From Chloroflexota bacterium (GTDB lineage Bacteria > Chloroflexota > Anaerolineae > Anaerolineales > Anaerolineaceae): a stretch of DNA of 64,000 nucleotides. Of the stretch, positions 1-8,783 are shown piece after piece (the stretch's first letter is position 1; the number at the start of each line of letters is the position of its first letter). Below the pieces are notes generated by a model that saw nothing but the letters and a program-made list of their open reading frames with translations, did no database searches and had not been told where the DNA came from. The stretch lies in contig JAJFTV010000112.1 in NCBI GenBank assembly GCA_021372725.1, forward strand, positions 1 through 64,000, given 5' to 3'. The position numbers and the translations under genes were made by a program.

Positions 1-1
1 C

Positions 2-880
2 ATCACCACCCCTATCCCGGTCGCACCGATTCTCGTTTCTCCGGCCGCGGGAGCCTTTGTCACCACATCTACGCCAACCTTCACCTGGAACGCTGCACCG
101 TATGGCTATCAGTACGAGATCCAAATCGGCAAGTCCTATACTTTTAGTTTGAGTTCCATCGTGGCAGGTGGAAAACTGGATCCAGGAGCGTTGACTTTCA
201 CAAGCCCTTCACTCAATGATGGCACTTATTACTGGCGTGTCAAAGCCTGGAACAACAACACAACCCCTGAAGCAGGCAAATGGTCGGCATACCGGATCGT
301 CAAGATCGATACCGTTAATCCGGCCGATCCGGTACTCAAATCTCCGGCCGATAATGCGGTGCTTCTGACTACCAGGCCGGCCCTGTCGGTGACAGCGCTG
401 CCGGCTGGCGCTAAATACATCCGCTTCCAGGTGGATGATGCCAACGATTTCGCCACACCTCTGGTGGATGTCAGCCCCGCCGCGGCTGCCTATACGTTCA
501 CTGCTGCCCAGGCACTGCCTTTTGGTAATTACTATTGGCGGGTTTGTTCGGTCGATGCGGCCGGAAATCAATCCAACTGGTCTGCAACGCGCTCATTCCT
601 CGTAACGATCCTCAAAACGCCTGCCGATCAATCCACCATCACCGACAAAACGCCATTGTTCACCTGGGCCGCGGCGACAGGGGCAACCGGATACCAGATC
701 CAGGTGGCTGATACAGATACCTTCGATTCCCCGCTGATTTACAACATTTACTCTGCCGCCGTCAGTTATGCGCCTGTAAATGCATTACCGGACGGTGTCC
801 TTTACTGGCGGATGATGGTAACAACGGCTACCGGCGGGAGCAACTGGACGACTCCTTTCAAGTTCACAATCACTCCCTAA
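2..880 (+). CDS. Surface/extracellular repeat protein, C-terminal part (5' truncated by window)
   Basis: The frame is open from base 2 to the TAA at 878-880, so the gene begins upstream of the window; the first usable start inside (TTG at 149) is in the middle of a repeat and is not the real start. The visible 292 residues hold about three FN3/Ig-like repeats of roughly 95 residues, each ending in a conserved YYWRV or LYWRM strand followed by a W-S/T motif. The same repeat grammar (PTF.W near the start of each unit, YFWRV near its end) occurs in the large protein at 28559-31417, so both probably belong to one family of secreted adhesive or scaffold proteins. No catalytic motif is visible. It ends without an anchor. 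A strong terminator follows. Confidence 0.8.
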   Translation: MTTPIPVAPILVSPAAGAFVTTSTPTFTWNAAPYGYQYEIQIGKSYTFSLSSIVAGGKLDPGALTFTSPSLNDGTYYWRVKAWNNNTTPEAGKWSAYRIVKIDTVNPADPVLKSPADNAVLLTTRPALSVTALPAGAKYIRFQVDDANDFATPLVDVSPAAAAYTFTAAQALPFGNYYWRVCSVDAAGNQSNWSATRSFLVTILKTPADQSTITDKTPLFTWAAATGATGYQIQVADTDTFDSPLIYNIYSAAVSYAPVNALPDGVLYWRMMVTTATGGSNWTTPFKFTITP

Positions 881-912
881 GACCAACTCAAGCGTTTTGT
901 AACCCGTTTTAC

Positions 913-953
913 ACCCTGCCCGATGGCGGATAAAGCCATCGGGCAGGGTTTTT
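913..953 (+). terminator. Rho-independent terminator after the repeat protein
   Basis: A perfect 15-bp inverted repeat (left arm 913-927, right arm 935-949) with a 7-nt loop is followed by a T-run. It sits 33 bases past the upstream stop codon and separates this gene from the protease gene. Confidence 0.93.
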
Positions 954-1111
954 AAATCCAATTTCCTGTCACAGATTAACGTCTATACGAATAACCTTTT
1001 CAGAACAAGTCATGATTTTGCCAACCGGGGTATTTACAGGTATACTTGGAGATAAGCAACGCCAATCCACCTCAGGTTTCAGCAAACCCGGTCATCAAAA
1101 TAAAAACCATC

Positions 1112-2941
1112 ATGCACATCCTGTGTTCCAAGAGCTTCATTCCCCTATTCTTGTGCATCTTCCTGCTCACTTTTTCTATCCCTGTGCAGGCTCAGGAGAG
1201 CAGCCCGGCTGCGGAAACAGCATCCGAAACACCCACTCCAAATAGTACAACACAAACACCCGAGAATACACCTGCCGGCACACATACGGTGACTCTGACA
1301 CCGTCCGGCACCTCCAGTGAAAATAAAGCCACTGAGACCCCTCCATTATCTTCAGAAACACCGACGCCTGTCTCATCGCTCACACAAACCACGGACACCA
1401 CCCCCGCAATTTCCCCGACCCCGATTCCACCCGCAACAACTTCCACCATCGCCACCGTCCAGCCCACCAGTAAACCGCCGGTATCTTGTCAGATGGATAA
1501 TGTGTACAAATCACAAATTATCATCAGTTACAACTCAGCACCTCTCCCCAAACCTTCAGTAAATTATACGGTGGTGGAGAATTTCACAAGCGGGGATGGA
1601 ATTGAGACCAGTGTTTTGCACGTAAACAAAGAAGATTTTTGCCAGGCACTTAATGAATTGCAAAAAAACAAGAGAGTGATCCTCGCGGAACCCAATTATT
1701 CGATCACACTCCTTGAGACGACTCCGAATGACCCTGATTTCTCCCTGCAATATTATCTCAACAATATCCGTGCCCCGCGCGGCTGGGATTTTACCACCGG
1801 TTCACCTGCCGTGACCATCGCCATTCTGGATACCGGCATTGATTTGGCCCATGTGGATCTGGCGGGAAAATTGGTGCCCGGTTTTGATTTTGTTTATGAT
1901 GATGAAATCCCACAAGACGAAAATGGACATGGAACTCTGGTAGCCGGCATCGCTGCCGCCATCACCAACAACGGTGTCGGCATGGCAGGTGTTTCATGGG
2001 GTGCGCAGATCATGCCCTTGCGGGTGCTGGATGCTGCAGGCAACGGATCGTACACCAACCTCGCTGAAGCCATCATTTGGGCCACAGACAATGGAGCGCG
2101 GGTGATCAATATGAGCGTGGGGGGAGTGAATTATTCAGAAACATTAGAAGAAGCCGTCGATTACGCCGTGAAGCAAGGAGCGATCCTGGTTGCGGCAACC
2201 GGCAATACAGGCGCTTCCACGGTTTTATACCCGGCAGCCCTTCCTGGTGTCATCGGAGTGGGCGCCACGGATTCCTCCAATCACCTGGCATCTTTTTCAA
2301 ATACCGGAGCAGGCGTCGATGTGGTTGCTCCGGGTGTGTCCATCTTTAGCACGTATCCCGGAAATATTTATCGATATTCATCCGGCACCTCCATGGCCGC
2401 GCCCCAGGTAGCCGGTTTCGCCGCGCTGCTGGCAAGCCTGCCGGAACTGCCATATTCGAGCCAAATTGTTGATATGATCGAATCCAGCGCAAAGGATCTG
2501 GGAAGATCCGGACGCGATTCCAGCTATGGTCATGGATTAATCCAGGTCGGGCCGGCCATCCGATCTGTGGTGGAAGGAGATTTCACAGCCACCCCCACAT
2601 CAAAGAGTCACAAACAGGTTCCAAGCTTGACCCCCACCGGCATCCCTCCCCAAATATTCTTCATTCCTTCAGAATTCCCTACTCAAATCCTGCCAGGAGC
2701 AGGTACGGATGCCGGATTTTCAACGCCCACCCCGGGTGAGGTATTTATGCTGCAAAATACCGTTCCTGCCGCCTCCCCCACCGAGAGCAGTACTATTCCC
2801 ATTCAATCCTTGCAGCCAACTCAAACACCCTCTATCGATGAGGTAAAGGAAAATAAATCGCTTTTCCTTTTGATTCTTGGCATCGTCTATATCATTTCAG
2901 GCCTTGCGTTGTTCATTTATACCCGCCGGTCTTTTCGATAA
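1112..2941 (+). CDS. Secreted subtilisin-family (S8) serine protease with C-terminal membrane anchor
   Basis: This 609-residue protein starts best at ATG 1112, because a clean signal peptide (hydrophobic core ending VQA-Q) begins there; an in-frame TTG at 1046 would add 22 hydrophilic residues in front. A Pro/Thr/Ser-rich linker of about 95 residues follows, then a propeptide-like segment and the S8 domain with the catalytic triad Asp240 (in LDTGID), His273 (in GHGT) and Ser427 (in GTSMAAP), plus the oxyanion Asn365 (in TGN). A second Thr/Pro-rich linker leads to a final hydrophobic helix and a basic RRSFR tail, so the enzyme is probably tethered outside the membrane. Substrate unknown. The Shine-Dalgarno is weak. 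The gene is monocistronic. Confidence 0.92.
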   Translation: MHILCSKSFIPLFLCIFLLTFSIPVQAQESSPAAETASETPTPNSTTQTPENTPAGTHTVTLTPSGTSSENKATETPPLSSETPTPVSSLTQTTDTTPAISPTPIPPATTSTIATVQPTSKPPVSCQMDNVYKSQIIISYNSAPLPKPSVNYTVVENFTSGDGIETSVLHVNKEDFCQALNELQKNKRVILAEPNYSITLLETTPNDPDFSLQYYLNNIRAPRGWDFTTGSPAVTIAILDTGIDLAHVDLAGKLVPGFDFVYDDEIPQDENGHGTLVAGIAAAITNNGVGMAGVSWGAQIMPLRVLDAAGNGSYTNLAEAIIWATDNGARVINMSVGGVNYSETLEEAVDYAVKQGAILVAATGNTGASTVLYPAALPGVIGVGATDSSNHLASFSNTGAGVDVVAPGVSIFSTYPGNIYRYSSGTSMAAPQVAGFAALLASLPELPYSSQIVDMIESSAKDLGRSGRDSSYGHGLIQVGPAIRSVVEGDFTATPTSKSHKQVPSLTPTGIPPQIFFIPSEFPTQILPGAGTDAGFSTPTPGEVFMLQNTVPAASPTESSTIPIQSLQPTQTPSIDEVKENKSLFLLILGIVYIISGLALFIYTRRSFR

Positions 2942-2981
2942 TCTGTTTGGAAGGTGAAAAGCCAGAATCATCATTACGTGT

Positions 2982-3467
2982 TCAAGCATTGTCCCCAGCC
3001 GTGAGATTCAATTCGTCCAACAATTTGAAAAGCTCTTGATCATCCGGGATATCCGACATCGAATGGCCGTAATGGACAAAGCGTGCGGTGCCCTTTCTGT
3101 CTATGATCACCTGGGCAGGCATTCGTCCCATCTTGAATAAATTCACTTCCTGCCCGTACAGCTTGAGCACACTGGCCTGGGGGTCGGGCAGGCCAGTAAA
3201 CGGCAGATCGTTCTGCTGCCAATAGGTCTCGAAAGCTTGTGCGTCCTCGGGGCCCACCACAATGATCCGGGTTTGCCGATTTTCAAATTCCTGATAGTCC
3301 TGGCGCAACTGCGCCATGTGTCGCCGGCAGAATGGTCACATAAAACCGCGGTTGAAGACAAGTAAAACGTTGCTCTTTCCCTTGAAATCAGAAAGATGAA
3401 CTGTCTCCCCCTGAAAATTCTGCAGGGTGAAGTCTGGAGCTGTGGTATTCAATGAGATCTTTGGCAT
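2982..3467 (-). CDS. Peroxiredoxin/thioredoxin-fold selenoprotein (UGA codon read as selenocysteine, UxxC motif)
   Basis: Read from ATG 3467, which has a good ribosome site (AAGGAAGGA), the frame encodes an AhpC/TSA-like redoxin of 161 residues with a single internal TGA at 3338-3336 (codon 44). The peptide on either side is one continuous domain: an APDFTL.N..G entry, a beta strand VLLVFNRGFM, then the UGA, then PFCRRHMAQLR. The UGA falls exactly where the family has its redox cysteine, giving U-P-F-C. A hairpin right after it (3316-3301) fits a bacterial SECIS. Conventional gene calling would report a 111-residue fragment from ATG 3317 or a pseudogene. It follows the TspO-like gene with 22 bases between. 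The sel genes are not in the window, so decoding capacity is inferred. Confidence 0.8.
3301..3316 (-). promoter_or_regulatory. SECIS-like hairpin following the UGA codon
   Basis: On the minus strand, a six-base-pair GC-rich stem (TGGCGC pairing with GCGCCA) closes a four-base loop AGTT. The loop begins 26 bases after the UGA and its second base is G, which matches the known bacterial SECIS rule of an apical G-containing loop about 16-37 bases downstream of the UGA. The element lies wholly inside the coding sequence. Confidence 0.72.
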
Positions 3468-3489
3468 ATTGTCCTTCCTTTGATTATTT

Positions 3490-4263
3490 TTATTGTGCCG
3501 GGTTCTGATTTTGGCGAGGAATCTTCAGGACGTATGCGGCTATCAATGTCAATGCCACAAGCCCAAAGGTAATCCAGGTGGGGATGGTCACCGCAGTAAC
3601 TCCTGCGTGCCTGGCGCTTATCCCGGCCAGCGCCCACAAAATGACGGCCGTGTATGCCACATCCCGGCGGGTAAAATTCATCAGCGCTGTAATCACCAAT
3701 ACCGCGGCCAGCATAACACCCATCCAGATTTCGGGAGAAATCCCGAACCCATCCCACTGCCAATAATCCAGCAGAGCAGTCACGTTTGCTATGGTGGCAA
3801 CGGTGATCCACCCCAGGTAGATGCTGAAAGGAAGATGCACCATCCATCTTTCAGCGGGCGAAACTTTTACGCGCTGAACACCCAGGCGTAAATAAGTGAT
3901 GATTAATGTGGCAAGCAAAACGAACATCGCGATAACCGTCAGCGGGAACTGTTCGTAATGCCACAGGAAGATCCAGGTACTGTTTGCCAGGCCACCAAGG
4001 GCAATCCACCAACCCGTTGCACGCAGACGGGGATTTTCCCGCTGCGATGGCAGAGCCTGGAAAATACCATAAATGATTAAACCAACATAGATCAAACCCC
4101 AGATTGAGAAAACGTAACCTGCCGGAACAAAATAAACCTGGAACCTGTCAGAAATCTGCCCGGTATTCAATCCATTCAGGGGCAGGGCATTTGCCAATCC
4201 ATTCACAACCAGCGTGGCAAGAATTGTGAGCACTACTGTAATTTGACGAATGGTATCTTTCAT
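3490..4263 (-). CDS. TspO/MBR-related integral membrane protein
   Basis: The protein has 257 residues from ATG 4263, chosen because AAAGGGGG lies 7 bases upstream; a GTG two codons earlier is possible. It is almost entirely hydrophobic, with about seven predicted membrane helices. Motifs recalling the tryptophan-rich sensory protein family are visible: a PAGYVFSIWGLIY segment near residue 50 and a WWIALGGLANSTWIFLW segment near residue 90. It is longer than canonical TspO (about 160 residues), as in the extended bacterial TspO-like group. TspO proteins bind porphyrins and are linked to oxidative stress. The selenoprotein gene directly downstream is likely co-transcribed, which supports a redox-related role only by association. 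Confidence 0.7.
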   Translation of the reverse strand: MKDTIRQITVVLTILATLVVNGLANALPLNGLNTGQISDRFQVYFVPAGYVFSIWGLIYVGLIIYGIFQALPSQRENPRLRATGWWIALGGLANSTWIFLWHYEQFPLTVIAMFVLLATLIITYLRLGVQRVKVSPAERWMVHLPFSIYLGWITVATIANVTALLDYWQWDGFGISPEIWMGVMLAAVLVITALMNFTRRDVAYTAVILWALAGISARHAGVTAVTIPTWITFGLVALTLIAAYVLKIPRQNQNPAQ

Positions 4264-4352
4264 TTTCACACCCCCTTTACTGTGTGTCCTGCTATTTTAG
4301 CAACATCTCTTTTCGATTGATCAGACAATTCATACCATAATTATATCAAATA

Positions 4353-4735
4353 TTTTGTGGCCGAATCCAACCGCGAACAAACAATCCTGACCGGTTGCCC
4401 GTCGGGTGAGTAGCATTATTTCCCGCAGATGTTACTGATCCAATTACACCGGAAAGGATCGAATGTGATTTATCTGGGTGTCAATGTGCCTTTTGAGCGA
4501 ATAGAACAAACTGCCGCGGCCATCCATCCCGCCCTAATTGTTCTGGCAAGCCCAGCCGTACAGCACGGCGTCGGTGATGCACCCTGCAACCATCCTGTTT
4601 CAGAAATTGGGCACACTATAGTCTTATGGCGGATTTGTCCTCAATTGCATTTCGGAGATACGTGGTCAAATCCCAACCTATTTCCTGTGTGAGAAACTGG
4701 ACACTACCTCAAATTTTCCTATTGACAAGCGATAA
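4353..4735 (+). pseudogene. Decayed cobalamin-binding (MerR-B12 type) domain remnant
   Basis: Reading along the plus strand gives TILTGCPSGE, an in-frame TAG (near 4411), then HYFPQMLLIQLHRKG followed by VIYLGVNVPFERIEQ, which matches the B12-binding domain of MerR/CarH-like photosensory regulators. After about 4570 the reading shifts frame, and YGGFVLN with EIRGQIPTYFL, the expected end of the domain, appears in another frame with its own stop. No DNA-binding part is found upstream. With one nonsense codon and at least one frameshift, this is a pseudogene; the open stretch from 4429 to 4692 alone would be a misleading 87-residue call. Confidence 0.7.
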
Positions 4736-4751
4736 AGACTAAGTATATAAT
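4722..4751 (+). promoter_or_regulatory. Consensus sigma70-type promoter for the LacI-regulated operon
   Basis: A perfect TTGACA (4722-4727) and a perfect TATAAT (4746-4751) are separated by 18 bases. Transcription would start near 4758, inside the first operator, leaving a leader of about 280 bases before the regulator gene. Confidence 0.8.
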
Positions 4752-4753
4752 AA

Positions 4754-4769
4754 TGTTAATCGTTTAACA
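4754..4769 (+). promoter_or_regulatory. LacI-type operator O1, over the transcription start
   Basis: TGTTAATCGTTTAACA is a near-perfect palindrome with the central CG typical of LacI/GalR operators. It starts three bases after the -10 box, so bound repressor would block initiation. An identical 16-mer lies at 4996-5011. Confidence 0.82.
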
Positions 4770-4995
4770 TCTTTTATTTTAATCAAATCGTAAAACTCTT
4801 CGAAATTTCTAACGCTATAAATATGGTCTGTACAGCAAAATAAACTGGCGGTCACATTATAGGGTCTAAGGGAATAAAATGGGTCTTTACATCGAAATTT
4901 CCATGCAATATTCAACTTATTAACGTATCAACACCCAAATCTGAAATATTTGATTTCTAATTTGGGTACAACTTGATTTTTATTATTCACTAAAT

Positions 4996-5011
4996 TGTTA
5001 ATCGTTTAACA
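4996..5011 (+). promoter_or_regulatory. LacI-type operator O2, before the lacI-like start
   Basis: This is an exact copy of O1, 242 bp downstream (about 23 helical turns) and 30 bases before the regulator start codon. The spacing and identity suit a DNA loop or a roadblock. Confidence 0.8.
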
Positions 5012-5041
5012 TTTAAAACAACGTTAAAGGAAAAAAGCTGT

Positions 5042-6046
5042 ATGAGCATCAAGAAAATTGCAGAAATGACGGGTTTATCGACAGCGACTGTTTCCCATGC
5101 ACTCAACAACAATCGCAAAGTTTCCGACAGCAGTCGCCAAAAAGTCTTAATTGCCGCCCACGAGATAGGCTATCGACCAAATCTTGCCGCTCGGATGCTC
5201 AGGACACAAAAATCTAGCACCATTGCCTTTGTAATCCCAACTGATGAATTGAACAGGAATGCCAACTACTTTTACATGGATGTGCTTCTGGGCATCCGAA
5301 AGAAACTCGCGGAAACGAATTACTATGTCATTGTTTCCAACTATGGGGCATCAGCCGAGGGTGAGAAGAGTTTGCGAGCGGTGCAAGTATTGCAGAAGCA
5401 ATGGGTGGATGGCATTATTCTGGTCCCATCCTCCCGGAATCCTAATCAATTAAATATCTTGAAGGAAATGGGCGTGCCATTCGTGCTAGTAGACCGGCGT
5501 GTGGATGGCTCAGATTTTAGCTGCGTGGACTCAAGCAATGAGACGGGGGCTTACGAAGCGGTATCGTTACTTGCACGCAGCGGTAAAAAGAAAATCGGCT
5601 TACTTGGCGGTGGGTTAGGCGTTTCCTCAGGTGCAATGCGTTACAGCGGTTATAAAAAAGCAATCCACAGCCTGGGCTTCGATTATGAAGACGAGTATGT
5701 AATCCTGGCCAAACAATATTCAATTGAAAACGGTCGTCTTTTTGCCAGAGAGCTTCTTGCAAGAGGAATTGACGGATTATTCGTTTCTGACAACGTACTT
5801 ACCATGGGTGCTGTCCTGGAGCTGAACAGCCAAGGTGTAAAAATACCTGAAGATATCGGAATTATTGGCTACGATGATTTTGACTGGATGGATATGATTA
5901 CACCGCCACTGACTACTGTCAAACAGCCAGCATATCAAATGGGTTATGTTGCTGCAGAAATGATGATGCGGAAGATTATTGGTATGGATGTGAATGAAAA
6001 AGTAATGTTGGATACAAGCATTGTAGTACGAAAATCTCATGGATGA
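5042..6046 (+). CDS. LacI/GalR-family transcriptional regulator
   Basis: This 334-residue protein starts at ATG 5042 behind an AAAGGA site. Residues 2-25 form the LacI helix-turn-helix (IKKIAEMTGLSTATVSHALN), and the hinge YRPNLAARMLR follows near residue 50. The rest is a periplasmic-binding-protein-like effector domain with GVPFVLVDRR near residue 140 and IIGYDDFDW near residue 280. The two identical operators just upstream mark it as autoregulated. It leads the operon for a PF07090-like protein, an oligopeptide-type importer and an M24 peptidase, so its effector is probably the imported compound or a product of it. Confidence 0.93.
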   Translation: MSIKKIAEMTGLSTATVSHALNNNRKVSDSSRQKVLIAAHEIGYRPNLAARMLRTQKSSTIAFVIPTDELNRNANYFYMDVLLGIRKKLAETNYYVIVSNYGASAEGEKSLRAVQVLQKQWVDGIILVPSSRNPNQLNILKEMGVPFVLVDRRVDGSDFSCVDSSNETGAYEAVSLLARSGKKKIGLLGGGLGVSSGAMRYSGYKKAIHSLGFDYEDEYVILAKQYSIENGRLFARELLARGIDGLFVSDNVLTMGAVLELNSQGVKIPEDIGIIGYDDFDWMDMITPPLTTVKQPAYQMGYVAAEMMMRKIIGMDVNEKVMLDTSIVVRKSHG

Positions 6047-6069
6047 AAATTAATTAAAGGAATAACTCA

Positions 6070-6834
6070 ATGTCAAAAACAAAAATCTTATTTGCAGGCG
6101 AATCCGCCACGATTGCGACAACGCATATAAAGGGAGTGGACTCATTTACGCATTATAGCTATAGTGAAGCGGCACGATACATTCTCCCAAAGCTGCGGGA
6201 AATTGAAATTGATGTGGATTATATGCCTTGCCACGATGTTATGGCAAAATTTCCCCTGTCAGTGGAGGAGCTTAATAAATATGATTGTGTGGTGATAAGC
6301 GATTTGGGCAGCAACAGCCTTTTGTTTCATCCAAATGTACTGCGATCACAAAAAATGCCAAACCGGCTTGAAGTACTCCGCGATTACGTGAAAGGAGGTG
6401 GTGGTTTTCTGATGATAGGCGGCTATATGTCGTTTGCAGGTGTTGAAAACAAAGCCCGCTTTCATGAGACGGAACTTGAAGAAATGATGCCTATTGAAAT
6501 ACTTGATCACGATGACAGAGTGGAATTACCACAGGGCTTTTGTCCGAAAGTGGTCGATGCGGAACATCCAATTGTAAAAAGTCTTCCTTCCGTCTTCCCT
6601 TCAATGCTGTTTTACAACAAAACCATCCTGAAAAGTGGCGCAAAACTGCTGCTCGTAAACGATGAAAACGGACGAAATGACCCCATCCTGGCGGTCTGGA
6701 ACTATGGAAACGGCAGAGCAGGAGCGTTTACGCCTGACTGTGCACCTCATGGTGCAACTCCGGAATTCTTGAATTGGGAACATTATGGCGAATTCTTCGC
6801 AAACACAATACGCTGGTTGAGCGAAAATCTATAA
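6070..6834 (+). CDS. Putative glutamine-amidotransferase-fold protein (PF07090-like)
   Basis: The 254-residue protein starts 24 bases after the regulator, behind an AAAGGAATAA site. It resembles the GATase1-like family of unknown activity: an N-terminal ILFAGES strand, a central YDCVVISDLGSN, a glycine-rich loop GGGGFLMIGGYMSF near residue 115 and a C-terminal GRAGAFTPDCAPHG segment near residue 220. No canonical Cys nucleophile elbow (GxCxG) is visible, so classical glutaminase activity is doubtful. It has no signal peptide and is probably cytoplasmic. Its place between the regulator and the transporter suggests a role in processing the imported substrate. What reaction it carries out cannot be read from the sequence. 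Confidence 0.7.
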   Translation: MSKTKILFAGESATIATTHIKGVDSFTHYSYSEAARYILPKLREIEIDVDYMPCHDVMAKFPLSVEELNKYDCVVISDLGSNSLLFHPNVLRSQKMPNRLEVLRDYVKGGGGFLMIGGYMSFAGVENKARFHETELEEMMPIEILDHDDRVELPQGFCPKVVDAEHPIVKSLPSVFPSMLFYNKTILKSGAKLLLVNDENGRNDPILAVWNYGNGRAGAFTPDCAPHGATPEFLNWEHYGEFFANTIRWLSENL

Positions 6835-6967
6835 AGTAAAGGTGAATTAATCTTAAAGAAGGCCAATGGTATTGTGGGCAAGATTGTCGAAACGCTTTCT
6901 GGGGAAAAGGCAATCTGATACATCAAACCCAAATCATAAATAAGTATTTAGTACAAGGAGAATAAAC

Positions 6968-8683
6968 GTGAAAAGGACAATAGCTATTTTGATGTTGGTG
7001 GTGATGTTGTCGGCAGTTATAGCAAGCTGCTCCACACCTGGAAGTACACCAGTTGCCACCGAACCTGCGGCGACCGAAGCACCGCAGCAGGTCGACACAG
7101 CAGTAAGCCCAACCGAAGTGCCGGCTGAGGTTACCCCCATGAGTCTTAAGGTTGGTCTGAGTACCGAACCGATCTCCATGGATCCTCATGTCGGAAATGA
7201 TTCCAACACTGCTACTGCACTGATGTTAGCCTTCGAAGGTTTGCTCAACGTAGTTGACGGGAAAATCGAGCCAGGTATGGCTGAATCGTACGAGGTTTCC
7301 GAAGATGGTACCGTGTATACCTTTCATCTTCGCGATGCCAAATGGTCCGATGGTAAAGCTGTAACCGCAAGCGATTTTGCTGATACCTACAAGCGCATGC
7401 TTACGAGGAAAGACGCAATGGATCTCGCATATCTGATTTTCCCGATCAAGAATGCACAGCCCATCAACGCTGGCGAAAAAGACGTCTCCGAGTTGGGTGT
7501 CGAAGTCGTCGATGAAAAAACTCTTGTTATTACACTCGAAGCTCCATTCCCATTCATGGTAACCCTCTTTTCATCCAGCGCGATGTATCCCATCCGCAAC
7601 GATCTCGCTGAAGAATACGGAAATGCCTATGGTTCAGCCGCCGACAAGATCGTCAGCAACGGGCCGTATCAACTCCAAGAATGGGCTCATAACGACAGGA
7701 TGATTTTTGTCAAAAACCCGGATTACTGGAATGCAGACGCAATCAAAATCGAAGAAGTCACTCTGTTACTCGTCAGCGATCCAAACACCATGAAGAACAT
7801 GTATGATACCGGCGAGATCTACTGGATGGAAGTTCCCTCCGATATGATCGCTGCTTATGAAAATACTCCCGAATTCACTTTTTATGCCAGCGGTGGGGTA
7901 ACTTTCATCGTGCTAAGCCATAACGGTGCAAGTGAGAAAACCGCCAAGATCACGAAGAACCGCAATTTCCTCATGGCTCTGTCTTCTTCAATCGACCGGG
8001 AAGCACTCGTGAAGGCAATGTTCCCAACCAATAAACCGTTTACCGGCGTGATCAACCCTGTCATTTCTGACGAACTTGGAGGGCAATGGGGTGACACTTA
8101 TGATGTAACCAATGTTTATCATAAAGTTAATGCTGATCCGGAAGCAGCAAAAGCCTATATCCAGGCTGCATGTGACGAACTCGGCTATGCATCTGCTGCG
8201 GATATGCCCGTTTTTGATTACTTCACAACCTCAGGCGATGTCCAGCGTACACTGGCTGAATACTTCCAAAATACATGGGAGGAAACATTAGGCATCAAGA
8301 TTGAGATTCGTCAGCTTGAGTTTGCCCAATATTGGGAGAATCTCTATAATCAACCCTATGATATCGCCCGCACTGGCTGGGGTCCTGACTATGATGACCC
8401 ATTCACTTATCTTGATATGTGGGATAGCCGCGGCGGTTGGAACAAAACGGGTTGGGTTGGCGAAGAATATTATCTACTCATCACCGATGCAAACAAGGAA
8501 CCTGACTTCAAAAAACGAAACGATATGTTCTTCGAAGCTGAAAAAATACTGCTCACCGAAGCACCCATCATCCCATTGTACGTGTCACGAGGCGCACTGG
8601 TCCTTAGCTCCGAAATAAAAGATGTTAGTATCAATACATTCGGAGCTCGCTTCGACTTCAGATATGCCACACTTGAACAGTAA
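6968..8683 (+). CDS. ABC transporter substrate-binding lipoprotein, oligopeptide/dipeptide family (SBP family 5)
   Basis: The 571-residue protein starts at GTG 6968, 8 bases after AAGGAG. A lipoprotein signal with lipobox ending in Cys near residue 19 (VIASC) is followed by a Thr/Pro/Ala-rich spacer. The mature part has the family 5 hallmarks: STEPISMDPH near residue 70, YTFHLRDAKWSDGKAVTASDF, SNGPYQLQEW and VKNPDYWN. It is exported and anchored outside the membrane to deliver peptides or similar compounds to the two permeases encoded next. A hairpin right after the stop codon may keep its message more abundant than that of the permeases. Confidence 0.95.
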   Translation: MKRTIAILMLVVMLSAVIASCSTPGSTPVATEPAATEAPQQVDTAVSPTEVPAEVTPMSLKVGLSTEPISMDPHVGNDSNTATALMLAFEGLLNVVDGKIEPGMAESYEVSEDGTVYTFHLRDAKWSDGKAVTASDFADTYKRMLTRKDAMDLAYLIFPIKNAQPINAGEKDVSELGVEVVDEKTLVITLEAPFPFMVTLFSSSAMYPIRNDLAEEYGNAYGSAADKIVSNGPYQLQEWAHNDRMIFVKNPDYWNADAIKIEEVTLLLVSDPNTMKNMYDTGEIYWMEVPSDMIAAYENTPEFTFYASGGVTFIVLSHNGASEKTAKITKNRNFLMALSSSIDREALVKAMFPTNKPFTGVINPVISDELGGQWGDTYDVTNVYHKVNADPEAAKAYIQAACDELGYASAADMPVFDYFTTSGDVQRTLAEYFQNTWEETLGIKIEIRQLEFAQYWENLYNQPYDIARTGWGPDYDDPFTYLDMWDSRGGWNKTGWVGEEYYLLITDANKEPDFKKRNDMFFEAEKILLTEAPIIPLYVSRGALVLSSEIKDVSINTFGARFDFRYATLEQ

Positions 8684-8695
8684 TTCGTAATAAAC

Positions 8696-8735
8696 GTTGG
8701 GGTCGCTTAGATCCCCCTCCTAATGCGACCCCAAC
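8696..8735 (+). terminator. Intercistronic stem-loop between SBP and permease genes
   Basis: A perfect 11-bp GC-rich inverted repeat (8696-8706 with 8725-8735) encloses an 18-nt loop. No clear T-run follows, so it is more likely an attenuator or mRNA-stabilising hairpin than a full terminator. Confidence 0.6.
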
Positions 8736-8783
8736 AACCTTTACTTGGGTTTCGGTCAGCAAGACAAATGGATGATCAATCTC

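Noticed and set aside
4429..4692. An 87-residue protein at this position as an intact gene
   Set aside because: It contains only part of a B12-binding domain, with a stop just upstream and the remaining domain in another frame, so it is a pseudogene piece.
6835..6967. A short reading ending in LKKANGIVGKIVETLSGEKAI before the SBP gene
   Set aside because: It looks like the C-terminal tail of some enzyme, but there is no start and it is too short to identify; it may be a remnant left when the operon was assembled.
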